NCBI GenBank assembly: GCA_934047225.1 | Contig: OW204004.1 | Location: 8,126,401-8,190,400 of the forward strand | Direction: 5' to 3' | DNA from: Ypsolopha sequella | Taxonomy: Eukaryota > Arthropoda > Insecta > Lepidoptera > Ypsolophidae | DNA: 64,000 nucleotides | Shown here: positions 22,869 through 35,100 of the stretch, one piece after another | How the letters are laid out: each line of letters opens with the position of its first letter | Numbering within the stretch: position 1 is the first letter of the stretch | Made by a program: the position numbers and the translations under genes | Notes under the pieces: model-generated | What the model saw: only the letters and a program-made list of their open reading frames with translations | Databases searched by the model: none | What the model was told of the DNA's origin: nothing

Positions 22869-23974
22869 TATTTACCATTTATTATTGTCTTCTACTGTTA
22901 CAGTGTTAATTTATTTGATAAATGATACAGCAAACTAACCTAACCTATACATTACACTTACACTTATTGCACAAAAACAAAAGGGAATATTTACATTATT
23001 ATACACAACACACCACTAGTTCACAATTTTACACAAAATCGGAATCGTCAAATGCACTACACTACCATGAAAACACCTGATATAAGCCAAAATTTTCTTT
23101 CCACTTTCTATGGGTTTTTCATTGCCCGCAATAAAGACATTTTATTTTTTTATTTTTGCGCGACGGCGCGGTGGCGTTTCGTTTGACTCTAAGCGCCTAA
23201 TTAATTTTAAAAGCAATAATCAAAATCGTTAGATCTTATTTTGGTATTTTTTTTTGCAGGCGCTTTTAAATATTTTCAAGCTTTTTCCTTCTTTAACAAA
23301 TTGAATATAAAAAAAAATCTCATAGGAAACTTTACTTCTTTGAACCATACCTGAATATTTGATGTCTTCTGCATTTTAGCCCGTATTTGGTGAGAAACTG
23401 ATGATAAATAGTTTCTTATTTTTATGACTTTGTAGTAACGCGTGAAGCTTACTATAGCTTTAAATGATAAATTATGTAAAAACTAATGCCAAGAGGTCTT
23501 AGAATAAGGATCAACGTATGTTTATGCAGATCTGCAATTTCCTAAGGCCACAGGATGCAGCGTCTTCGAAATTCTAAAATGTCAAATTTCGCATTTTGTC
23601 CGGGATAATCGCCTTAAAGACACCTCTTGCGCTAGTGTAGCCGTGGGCGAAAACTAGTCAGTAACATAAGAGAAAGAAAATTCAATTGTTTATTTATATA
23701 AAATGTTGGATCATGAACTCAAATTTTGAAAACCAACTTTATTTTCAAGGAAATGAAAAATTCAACTGTCGATTTATATGAAATGTTGGATCATGCAACT
23801 GAAATTTTGAAAACCAACTTTATTTTTGAAGAAATCAAACCCTCTTTGCTCTTTTTGTATGGTCAGTTGACCATTAGGACCGGGAAATAGCTGGCACCCC
23901 TTCAAAAACTCGAGATATATTTATGAAATTCCTCCTCGTAATAATCGTAGAACTCATATCTATTATATAATAAT

Positions 23975-24165
23975 AATATATCGTCACGACATGAATCCAC
24001 GGGGAGGTGTCAGAGGTAATCCGAGTGTGGACTGTGAAATGCAAGTCGCAGTTCACACTCTGCACACCCGCGTTTTATCGACGATTAATACGTCCAAAGG
24101 TGGTGAGGCCTATCGCCGTTCTTTGGCATAGATACACGCTTTAGAAACAGATACAGGTTAGATGA
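23975..24165 (+). repeat. Palindrome-cored repeat family R, copy 2
   Basis: 'cgacatgaatccacggggaggtgtcagaggtaatccgagtgtg', core, 'cacacccgcgtttatcgacgatta'. Paralogous by segmental duplication to the copy at 27815-27995. Confidence 0.65.
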
Positions 24166-24182
24166 TAAGTAAACACACTTAC

Positions 24183-24457
24183 CTTAGTGTAGTAGGAAAT
24201 ACCCTCACCACCATGTTTCTCTGCAAGATATTTGACAGTTGTAGGAAAGAAATGTTTATGGCCAAAATACCAGTGATTTCTGGTAAAGTGTCAGCCCAGT
24301 ACAACCCTGCTAAACAACCACTGCTGATGAGAATTCCTGATATCATCAAGTTTTTCACACTTATCCAATCCACTAGAAAAGAGCTTACGATTAAGCATAA
24401 ACCACTGGTGATGTTGATGGTTAGTGAGTTTATGTAAGTAACGGCAGTGCTCACTCT
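24183..24457 (-). pseudogene. Duplicate exon 8 of the SV2-like transporter (partial copy)
   Basis: 275 nt, the same length and phase as exon 8 at 28260-28534, with acceptor tttccag and donor GTAAGT intact. It encodes RVSTAVTYINSLTINITSG.. to ..MVVRVFPTTLR, about three membrane spans. The open frame and splice sites suggest a recent copy. No exon 7 copy lies upstream, because the duplication stops near 24815. Together with 14368-14495 it forms an isolated two-exon relic. Confidence 0.85.
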
Positions 24458-24815
24458 CTGGAAATAAAATAAAAAAAAATGTTTCAGAAAATCCAAAAAT
24501 AACGCCTTGTACGGTCTGCGTAAACTAAGATGAAGAAAACATAGTCCCAAAATTGTATATTTCCTTCCAAATTATAAATATTTACTTATTTTTTAATTTC
24601 TGATGGGTGAGTCAATGTTTCTGTATTGTACATTTCCTTCCAAATTTTAAATATTTACTCATACTTTGAATTTCAGATGGGTGAGTCAATGTTTCTTTTT
24701 ACAATTTCACGGGTATGTTTCTCTGCAAAAGTTTAGTTTGGCATGGCATGTGGATTAGTTTGATGTTATCTGGTTATTAAATATCCAGATTATTGGTTTC
24801 AATTAGTTCAATTTG

Positions 24816-25640
24816 TACCGACACAAGTTGACTCAAGATCGTTGGCGACTACCTGCCCCTTAAGGTTGCAAGTATTGTGCCGTAAGATATAAATAATGAA
24901 AATTGGTCACCTGTATGTAGTGTAACGGTTTTGTCAATTTATACGCATACAAGGTGAGATTTAATCCACTGCCCGAATTCATATTGGAGACTCGGTTAGT
25001 GATCAGAAACAAGGTTCAATGATCCGTTTATTTTGGTTTAGGCTCTTTATTGACCAAAATCTCATATAGCTCAATTAAAATTATATTTACATCTTAGTTA
25101 AGGTATACATAAATATTTGTCAAATGCAAGAAATCGCTTAACGAACGGCCGAGATATTATGATGAAAGAATGAAATATATTTTTTCTAAATTTAATTAAC
25201 ATAATTTCATGGTCTAACATGAGTTTGTAAAGAGACAAAATTGGGAGAACCTCGCCTTAACACTAACATAGATGAATTGACAATAGAAAATTATCACAAT
25301 GGCACTTAACATTAACATTAGAACTGACAAGCATATTTTCAAAAATATAATGTGTGGAAAAACTGCTAAAGTTCAGTACAAACAAAAAAATACTTAAATT
25401 TGCCTTCTTTCAAATTCAAATTCAAATTCAAATTTATTTATTATCATAAGTGGGTACAAGATGAAGAATATGTACATGTTTATGCTTAGTCTAGAAAAAT
25501 GTGGTACCATAAAAAAGGTGTTGCTGTTTCCTAGCTAGATTTTTAGGCATTTAAGTAAGGAGTCTTTGCCTAATACAGAGCTATGAGAAACTGAAAGTAT
25601 AAAAAAAGAATTTGAAAGCGCACTTCTCTTTGACACAAAA
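24816..25640. other. Non-coding; repeat pieces and a TTCAAA tail
   Basis: 24948-25040 shares 'attcatattggagactcgg...gatcag.aacaaggttcaatgat' with 30870-30960, 33110-33190 and 54680-54770. (AAATTC)n is at 25405-25432. No exon recognised. Confidence 0.5.
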
Positions 25641-26125
25641 ACTGCAATGCATCAGAATGTAACAAAGTGTGTCAATCTAGTTTACATAGAGCATGAGTTT
25701 ATTTAAATTATTAAACTAATATAACGTAGAAGGAAAGCTAAGCTTATCATCGGAGAATAAATTAAGTCAGAACAAAATGTTTTAATGATTAATTTAAATT
25801 TATTTTACTAAAATCCCGCAAAAGGGCAAAAAATCATCAAAGAATCAAGATTGACACGTATTCAGGTAAACTTCTATGTTTCGGACACAACCGAACCCAC
25901 CCTATTTTAATTTCAAGTTTGTTCAATATAATTATTAGTTATTTATTATTAATGATAAGTTAATATTTATTTCATCCGTATAGTAAAATAATTGAAATGA
26001 CTTCGTTAGGGGTTACTTCCTCTGTGACTGGGTAACAAGGTGTAATAAAGTATCCACTTCAATAATAAAGGTTGTACATTTCTGACACAACCCATTGTAT
26101 CTCTAACTAAATCCGCTGCTTTTTT

Positions 26126-29100
26126 TCATTGGTCACCAGTTTCTGTGTTTCCTTTTTTTGGGATCGGCAAAAAGAAGGTCAGAACAGCCACACCTGAAAT
26201 TAGAAAAAATATAGGTAAAAACAACATCTTTTTTATGAAAAATTTAAGTTGACTTGAGTATTTAGTATAAAAGCTGAATGTAGAAATCAAATTTTTAAAA
26301 TTAATTTTATTACAGAATAAAGAAGCGAGAAATTAGGTTCTCGGAAACACTTTTTCCGTTGGAAACTTCTCCGTGGAAGTGATTCTTTTGTTTGGGTTTA
26401 ATTTTGAATTTAGACATCAAAGTTACATTTATAATCAAAAGCCAGCAAAATTAAAAAGGTTATAAAATAATAAGGTCAAAATAGATCTGCAAAACTTGCA
26501 CGGTGTTACTACAAAACGGTGTTTAACTTTAGACAGTGTTTAAATCTGTTGCTGTCACCTTCTCTTTCATATTGTAAAAAAGTGGCAGCAACAGATTTAA
26601 ACACTGTCTAAAGTTAAACACCGTTTTGTAGGTACACCGGCAATGTTCAAATTTAAATAAAATCTAACAAACTATTACTTAAGTCAAAAAAAGACAAAGC
26701 ATACCAAAACAACATAATACAATGATTCCAAAAGATAGTTCGCATCCTTTTTGTAACATCACAGCGAATAAAATGTTTCCAGTCACTGATCCTCCACGAC
26801 TAATAGTCGACACAAAAGATAGCGCTAATGATCTGAAATAAGGAAAAATTCTGTAAATAAAGAGCCAAGAACATTACAAATATCTAAGAGGACAAAACAA
26901 AAGGCCAGTTATTTATCTTCTACATCTCTAAATCTTCTACATCCTCTATAAATTTCGGAAAAACTTCATTATTAAAAAGAGACTTCTCCTAACACAGTAA
27001 TGACCATGGTATGTAATGTTCGATGGTAATAAATGATATGTAAGAGCCGACACTGTCTCTGTCTCTCGGTCAACATGACTCCCTGATTACATACCATTAA
27101 AGACACACTCACACATAAACTACGCTGGGATAAGGCAAATAGATCTAAGCTCATTACTAACTGTTCTTTTACTCATGTTCGCTCAAGTGGTATTCGTATT
27201 TAGACCTAGGATTAAGGGCGTTCACAGAAACTGAGAGAGTGACAGCAGTCGAGGTTTTAGAAAGAGTCGTTTTTTAGACTCCCGTAAAAATCTAAGAAAG
27301 TGGATAAAGAACGAATTACTGATACAACACAACTGCCTGGCACGGCAACCCATAACGTCATTCCGGAACATGACGTGTCGCTTGGCGGCATTTAATATTA
27401 ATATTTAATACATAATTCAACATTTCAATTATTTCAAAGCCCTCCTTTAATAAAAATTTCCACTTTAAAATACGTGCCCATTGTATGGTATCAGCAGAGA
27501 ATATAAAGGTATCAGTGTTCATAAAGACACCTCTTGCGCTAAAGTAGCCGTGTGCGAAATATATCTTCTTATCAGAGAAAGAAAATTCAACAGTCGATTT
27601 ATATGAAATGTTGGATTGTGCAACTGAAATTTTGAAAACCAACTTTACTTTCGAAGTAACCAAACCCTCTTGGCTCTTTTTTGTATGGTTGGTTGACTAT
27701 TAGGACCGTGAAGTAGCTGGTACCCCTCCAGAAACTCGAGATCCTTCTATGAAATTCCTCCTCATAGTGATCGTGGGAAACATACCTATCATATATTAGT
27801 AATATATAGTTACGACATGAATCACCAAAAGTTGTCTAAGGTTATCCGAGTGTGAACTGTGAATTGCAATTCACAGTCTACACTCGGCACACCCGCGTTT
27901 CATCGACGATTATTACGTCCCAATGTGATTGGTGGGTGATGAGGCCTATCGCCGTACTTCAGGCACAGATACATGCTTTAGAAATAGATACAGGTTTCCC
28001 TAGGATGCATTCTTTACCGTTCAGTAAGACAAATACTAACCATATAAATTCCGAAAAATTCATTGGTGCATGCCCAACCGGGGATCGACATGGATCTCAA
28101 GATTAAGAGGCCAGCGTTCTACCCATGAGCCTCCGCTGCTTGTTCTTTCATATAATTTCAATATAACATGATACAATGTTTCTTGAGTTAGTTTTTGTGT
28201 TGTAAGAACCATTAAAATACTTAATGCAGATAAAATAGATGATAAGCATATACACTTACCTCAGTGTAGTGGGAAATACCCGCACCACCATGTTTTTTTG
28301 CAAGATATTTGACAGTCGTAGTGAAGCAATGGCTACGGCCAAAATACCAGTGATTACTGTTAAAGTGTCAGCCCAGTACAACCCTACTAAACAGCCACTG
28401 CTGATAAGAATTCCTGATATCATCAAGTTCTTCACACTTATCCAATCCACCAGAAAAGAGCTTAAAATTAAACATAAACAACTCGTGATGTTGATCGTTA
28501 GTGTGTTTATGTAAGTTACGGCACTGCTCACTCTCTGGAAATAAAATAAAAAATTGTTTCTGAAATTCAAAAAATATCGTCTTTGTACAATCTGCGTAAA
28601 CTAAATCCCAAAAGTTTACATTTCCTTCCAAATTTTAAATATTTACTCATACTTTGAATTTCAGATGGGCAAGGCAATGTTTCTTTTTACAATGTCACGG
28701 ATATTTTTCTCTGTAAAAAATTAGTTTGGCATGGCATGTGAATTAGTTTGATGTTACCTGGTTATTACATATATCCAGATTATTTGTTTCAATAAGTGCA
28801 ATAAATAATCTTGACTTTGTGTTAATTCTGAATGCGATTTGTGAGATTAAAGTTATTTTCTTTTCTTGTATTCCAATTCCTACAAATGGGCTTCCTGTTG
28901 AGCCATCACTCCCGTCAATGTCAAATGAGGATAGTGACTTCCATGGTATGAAGTCTTCTTACACCATATTCGCAGAAAGCTCGACATTTGTTCCTTTCGT
29001 GGTGGGGTCAAAGTTTCGTGCAGTAAGAGTACTACATGTTACGTGGTCTTCCACAATCTTTTTGACCCTCTTCACCCGATATTATTTGCCGCTCTTAATT

Positions 29101-32100
29101 GGTGAGAACTCAACTAAGTAATGTGTCCGAATGTATAAAGAATGTTGGTTTACTACAATAAAAGGCCTTACCGGTACACAAACTTCCACTGAATCTGTTT
29201 TCGTCGTCGTCAAATTTGATACCATAAATTTATCTATCATAGTACAGAACTTATCAGTTCTGCTGTAGTCCTTTTGATAGTACTCTATCAATGTTGATAG
29301 TTGAGGGTACCACAGCCTTAAAGCGCTTGGACTGGAAAAAAAATCAAGTCAGGTTGTTAAAATTAATTGTTCCATTAATTAAAAGGAAGATATTTGAGAC
29401 TCATTTTTGGGGAAAATTGCGCAGACCCACTTTTAACCATTATTGCCGCGGTAACAATTAAGGCGATACCGAAAAGAATTGGGTTTTTTCGAATCCATTT
29501 ACTATACTATAACGTCATGTACGTATTTAATTTTTGTGAAAAACTGACTTTTTGCTACTTTCAAAAAACTAACTTTTTGCTACTTTTCCACGAATCCGTC
29601 CCACTCGCACTGAGGGTTTTTTCGCATAAAGAGTAACAGGGACGCTAAAACTTTTACATATCGCCTTAAGAAGTGCCAGCAAAAATTTGCTTGAAGTTGC
29701 TCGAAAGTTTAAATTAAAATCGTAGGATTTTGTAAACACGCATTTAAGGTAAGTTGACAGACAGTAAAACAGACCATAAAGTGATCCTGTATGGTTATTA
29801 AATGTGTTAAACACGACCATTTTATATAAAACTACACAAAAAAAAACATGTGACATATGCCAACTCAAAATGTCCCGAAATAAACCCCACAGTTATAGTT
29901 TAAGAAATATAATTTGAGCCAATTCGGATTAGCTAATTGAACACGTCCCGGCAAGTCATGACTCACGGTCTCGACAATCTATAAACTGTGAAAGCAAATG
30001 TTGAGACTTTTATTTTTTTATAAATAACGAAGTCATTTTTATATCCAACAGTTTTATTTATTTCTTTGGTTTCCATATTGATATTAAAACAATAAAATAC
30101 ACCTTTGCTCGATATATTTCGGCCCACGGTATAGGGCCGCCATCAAACAAAAACCGTATTTTATTGTTTTAGTATTAATAAGGAAACCAAAGATATACAT
30201 AAAGCCTAAGAAAGGACAGTGTACATTTATTAACATTTTTATTTACAAACTACACACGCAGAATTATATACGAAAAGTTAAAGGATATAAATTTTGAAAT
30301 CATTCACTTTTGGTTCAGGTGTGTCTGATGGCCACCAGAACACATTATAATGTATCAAGAACATTTACTCCATTTACATTTTTCGTGTAGCCACGTGTTC
30401 TGATTTGATGACCCTTTACAATAGAATTCATCAGCCTACATTATATTTCCTAAATTATACCTATTTAACTAAATTTGATGTGTTTTTTTATATCTTTAAA
30501 AATTGATAGTTGTCAGCACTTGGTGGACCTTACCACATGAGTATATTGTTATGAAGAAAACACTTGTACTTTTCTATCAAGACACATGGCAACTTTTCTA
30601 CTTTTTTTTAAAACAAGTGAAGAACGTTGTGAATTCCTGCAGATTAAACTCCGCACCCGATTTGATCCCAATTCTTTTTTCGTCGAAGCCGACTGTTCAA
30701 ATTCAAATTCAAATAGTTTATTTTGCAAAGCAGGTATAGATATATACACTTTTTACAAGTCAAATTTAATCTAATAAAGAAAATATATGTAATAAAATAA
30801 TAAATGTACATGAACTAAATTAAAGGTTTATTTAATTTATGTAGAAATATATTTACGAATAAAATATATATTATACAAGGTAAAATCCAATCAGCCGCCC
30901 GAATCCATACCGGAGACCCGGCCAGGGACCAGGAACAAGGTTCAATAATCACCAACCGAGCCCCCAGCACGAATCCAGGCGGCCGACCAAATCCCATCCT
31001 ATATACTATATACTAATAGGTTACATATATAAATACATGCCTACCTCCGCCCATTCGATTAGTCTTGCTAAGAAGAAGGGCAAGAAACTTAGCAAGATCA
31101 TGTCTTTTTTTTCAACATAAAACTTATACTATACAATATATGACTTATACGTACTTTAACCTGTCAAATACCTAATTTGATACTTTACATGAATTTCGTG
31201 TGAAAATTCCGGGTAATAGCGCGGAGGGATAGTCGGATTGACACCGAGCCTTTTGCTCAATATTTTTTTTAGTCTACAAGTATGATGAAAATAGTTTACT
31301 TACACCCAACAAATAACGTAAGATATGAAAGATGTACTAATCAAGTGATATACTAAGGGTTTTCTAAACAAAAACTTCGCGTTATACATTGCTTCGGATA
31401 GTTGCTTCTTAAGGTTAAACACTAGTGCCTGATTCTAAGTTTCCTGTCAATAGATGGCGCTGCGGTACTATAATTACTATAATTTGGTTTTTGTATTTAA
31501 AAATAGTAAACAAACAAAATATTTCGCTCCGTTGTATGATGCGACAGTTTTAATGTGTTAATTATTTTATAAAGGCAGAATTGTGTCATTTTCTGTTGTA
31601 TGTTTCTACATCGGGCCCAAACAATCTTAAAATTTGCTGTTTTGTCGTAGCTATGCACGCACACATACACAATAAAATTATATATAAACTAATTGTTAAT
31701 TTCAAGGCGCCGTGTAGAGATTGATTGGTCTAATGGTTACACCTGTAGAATTTCGATCTGCTCGAGCAAGGATCGATCCCACATCACTACAAATGTTTTC
31801 TTTTTCCATTTTTGTGAAATATTTCAAAATTACCTACTTGTTTTTTTATTTGATCCATCAAAATGATTATTTTCCATCAAATTCAAGAAAATTATTCGAT
31901 GTTGTGACTTTCTGAAGAATCATGTAAGGTGTACTTACAATTACATCCTTTCAAGCAAACTACTTTTAGATTGGAAAAAACATTGAATTATGGGAGAAAC
32001 CCGCGAATTGAGAGAGATGATGTACCAAACTTTTTTTTTTAATATTCATAATATTTACAGGTAATAAACAAATTATTTTACATAAATAATGCTGTTGATA

Positions 32101-35100
32101 TATGCAATGATATAAGCATAATAAGAGTATAATCACATTTTTATCCATTATAAAATCATACAAAAATAAAAAAGCTCTAATGAAGCTCTAATAAATTTTA
32201 CGAACGAATGCTGCAATTTTTTAAAAAATACTAAATAAACAAGCGCCATCTGTTAGAACGTATCATAACTTCGTCGTAACTGGGACGACTCCATCTCGCT
32301 AAATAAGGTGACTGATTGATATTTGAGTAGCCAAATTCATACTGGAGACTCTCGGGGTTGTTCTTGAACAACATAAACATAACATAATGCACTCTAATTT
32401 TCATAATACAATGCGTAAAAGTACATAGACCGGATTGTAAGTAATCAGTATTACGGATCAATAACATATGCGAAATTTAAAAAAAAAGTTCGTGGCGGTA
32501 TCTAGGGGCAGAAAGAACGCTGTCCTCTCAGTCTTGCTTGAGATAGATAATCCGTCCAAGACAATTAGACAAATGGGCCAACTAATAATCGCCTCTGTCA
32601 AAAGGTAATAAAGTCTTCGCCATTCGTCTAATTAGTTTAGACGTTAGTAGATTCAATCCCCGGTCGGGCGACATATGTATGTGCATAGTATTTGTTCTTA
32701 CTTACCACTTGCTGAACGGTGAAGGAAAACACTGTGAGGTAAACCGGCATGCCCTCAAACATGTGTTTTTGTCCCCGAAATACGGCAATATCTTTAAACT
32801 GCCCAAGCTAATGAGACGAATAGACTTTATTGCCTTGTTACAGAGGTGATTATTGGTTGGCCAGTTCATCTAATTGTTTTGGAGTCTATGTGTCTATCTA
32901 TATACTTAAAAGTATAAAATAATGTTCGATGAAATGCGGGTATACCGAGTGTGTTCTGTGATTTGCAATTCATAGTTCACACTCGGGAACACCTCTGACA
33001 CCCCCTCGGGGATTCATGTCGTGGCGATATGTTGTTGTTGTATAAATCGCTGAAGTTACCGGGTCTTCATTATGAATTTGCCTGTATAATAAGGTGAATA
33101 GGTGACTTTGTTTTATATGGCCAAATGCATACTGGAGACTTTATAAGTGATCAGATCAGTAACAAGGTTCGATTACTTACCCTACTTTCTGTGAAATACA
33201 GAAAATACAATTTAGGCTTTCTATACTGAGTCGGGGACTCGGGACTCGGGGTAGACCATGAATTTGTATAGGAAAACAAAAAATATTTTTCGTATTTCGT
33301 AAAACGGGTCATTGAACCTTGATCTTGACGACTTACTTATCGTGTCTCCAACAGCGATATGAATAAAAAAAATATTTATGATAGGTACATCACTGGTCTC
33401 CAATATGAATTTGGTCATATAAATCATAGTTACTTTATAGTGTATATATTTATAATATAAAATAATATATAAATTAATACTCGAGGTTTGGTAAGTAAGT
33501 AATCAGTATGACGAATTTCGAAAAATAAAATGTTAGTAGGGATTCGGTCTGTGTAGGGTCCGTGCTGAAAGATAGTAACTAACTACCTACCTACTTACTT
33601 ACTAGCCAAAATGTGGTACCTAAAACCTTTGAATCGGAAACAAAAACGAACAAACGTAGCGAAAGCGTACGAAGTTAGTGTTGCCATACTCATACTCATT
33701 TATTGGTAAAAAACAAACTTATTAATCGAAAAACTTATTAATCTGACTGACCTAAAAATTCTGTACCATAGAAACAATATTTATACGAGTAAATAACTAT
33801 GAAATCTATCAAGATTAGCGATTATTTTTAACAAAAAAACTGAAAATAATGTTGAAAATACTACATTTAGGTACAAAAAGGATAATTAAAGTCCCTACCT
33901 CTATGAAGCGTCCGAATCGCTTCCAAAACTTTTAGCGCTAAATAAAAAAACCTCCGTACAAACTCGTTTCTCCTTACATAACTGATCCAATCTGTTTTCT
34001 GTAAATGTTCCTAAATCCTTACAAGTACAGATAAATCTATGTTTATGGCAACACAGAGTCGTCGCCGGCCGCGCGTGCCGTCCCTTTGATATTTGCCGAC
34101 ATTGCTCAATAATGGCGGCTTGAATGAAAGACGATTGTCCCTGCTGCATGTAACCAGGCTCACCGCTACCTATTTGAACACCCGTGTGGATACCGATTTG
34201 CCGCCCTGTTTATCTGCGAATACCTTTCTCCCTGTTACGATATACCTAGGATATAAATGCGAAATAAAGCGTGATAAGTAAGTATTTATCCTGATGAGAG
34301 AATACCTAGTGAACGTTATTTTCAGCTAGGAACGAAAAGCGTTCGTTTAGGACGCAAAAAGCCGGAAGTTCTAATCTCCGAGGACAACGTCACTTTTTGT
34401 GTTTTTTTTATTTTATTTTATTTATTCATAAAATAAAGCCAAAGCCGAAAACGGGGAATAGTTGAATAAACGTGGGCGGAGCTACGGGCAAAAGGCTAGT
34501 GATAAAATAAAATATAAATCACAATATTAGATTATTTTGCAAAGATTGCAGGAAAAATGTAGCGGTAAAGAAATTCACAAAAAACATTTTTTCTTTTATT
34601 ACCTATATTTTTTTTATTATTTAAAAACTTAGCCGCGGTTTTTTTTCTTTTGTAAATATAATTGGTAGGTATGTACTTGCAATCAATTCTTTTTTTTGTC
34701 TTCATAATCGGTTACTGGCAAAACTTTAACTACCTACCTACTATTTTCAATACGGAACCCTAGGTACACGAGTCTGACCTGCACATGACCTTTTTTTTAA
34801 GGTTCATTATTTCATCACGAAAAACTGAACCCTTATATGTAAAATCACTTTGTTGTTCATCTGTCGGTTTTTAATTAGGCACGAACAGCGCCTGGGCACG
34901 AAGGAATTTATTTTGGCACAAGTGAAGGAATAAATCCAATAAATAATTTTTATTTATATTTACAATTCTGGAATCAATAATAATAGACAAAACAAAAACA
35001 AAATAAATACATGTGACAGGAATCGAACTCTGAACCTTATGATTTGTAGTCAGACAGTATATCACTTATGCTATTGAAGTATTTTTTATTGGTGTGAAAT

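Larger units (their letters stand above)
15171..23613. mobile_element. TTAA-bounded insertion of 8.4 kb carrying a Kolobok-type transposase
   Basis: Sequence on both sides (14328-15166 and 23618-24815) is collinear with a continuous stretch in the intact copy (26655-27495 and 27527-28800), so everything between is inserted. The edges are TTAA at 15167-15170 and 23614-23617. Inner right end, reverse complement: TTAAGGCGATTATCCCGG; inner left: TTAAGGGAATCATTGAG. Kolobok elements are known to use TTAA sites, and some encode a THAP protein beside the transposase. Both kinds of coding sequence are present here, in convergent orientation. About 24 bp at the left junction present in the intact copy are missing, and the terminal repeats match only weakly, so the outer limits of one single element are not proven. 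Foldbacks at 15208-15310, 16167-16536 and 18850-19080 may be later insertions. Confidence 0.65.

Noticed and set aside
28819..29121. 100-codon plus-strand ORF between exons 7 and 8 of the transporter
   Set aside because: No family motif recognised and no splice-linked partner. It could be an unknown repeat fragment, but the evidence is too thin to call a gene.
31720..31790. Possible tRNA gene (TGGTCTAATGGTTAC .. GGATCGATCCC)
   Set aside because: No proper acceptor stem or anticodon arm could be folded by eye; fits a SINE head better.
33901..34149. 82-codon minus-strand ORF in intron 5
   Set aside because: Cys/His present but not in a known spacing; no homologous exon or splice context seen.
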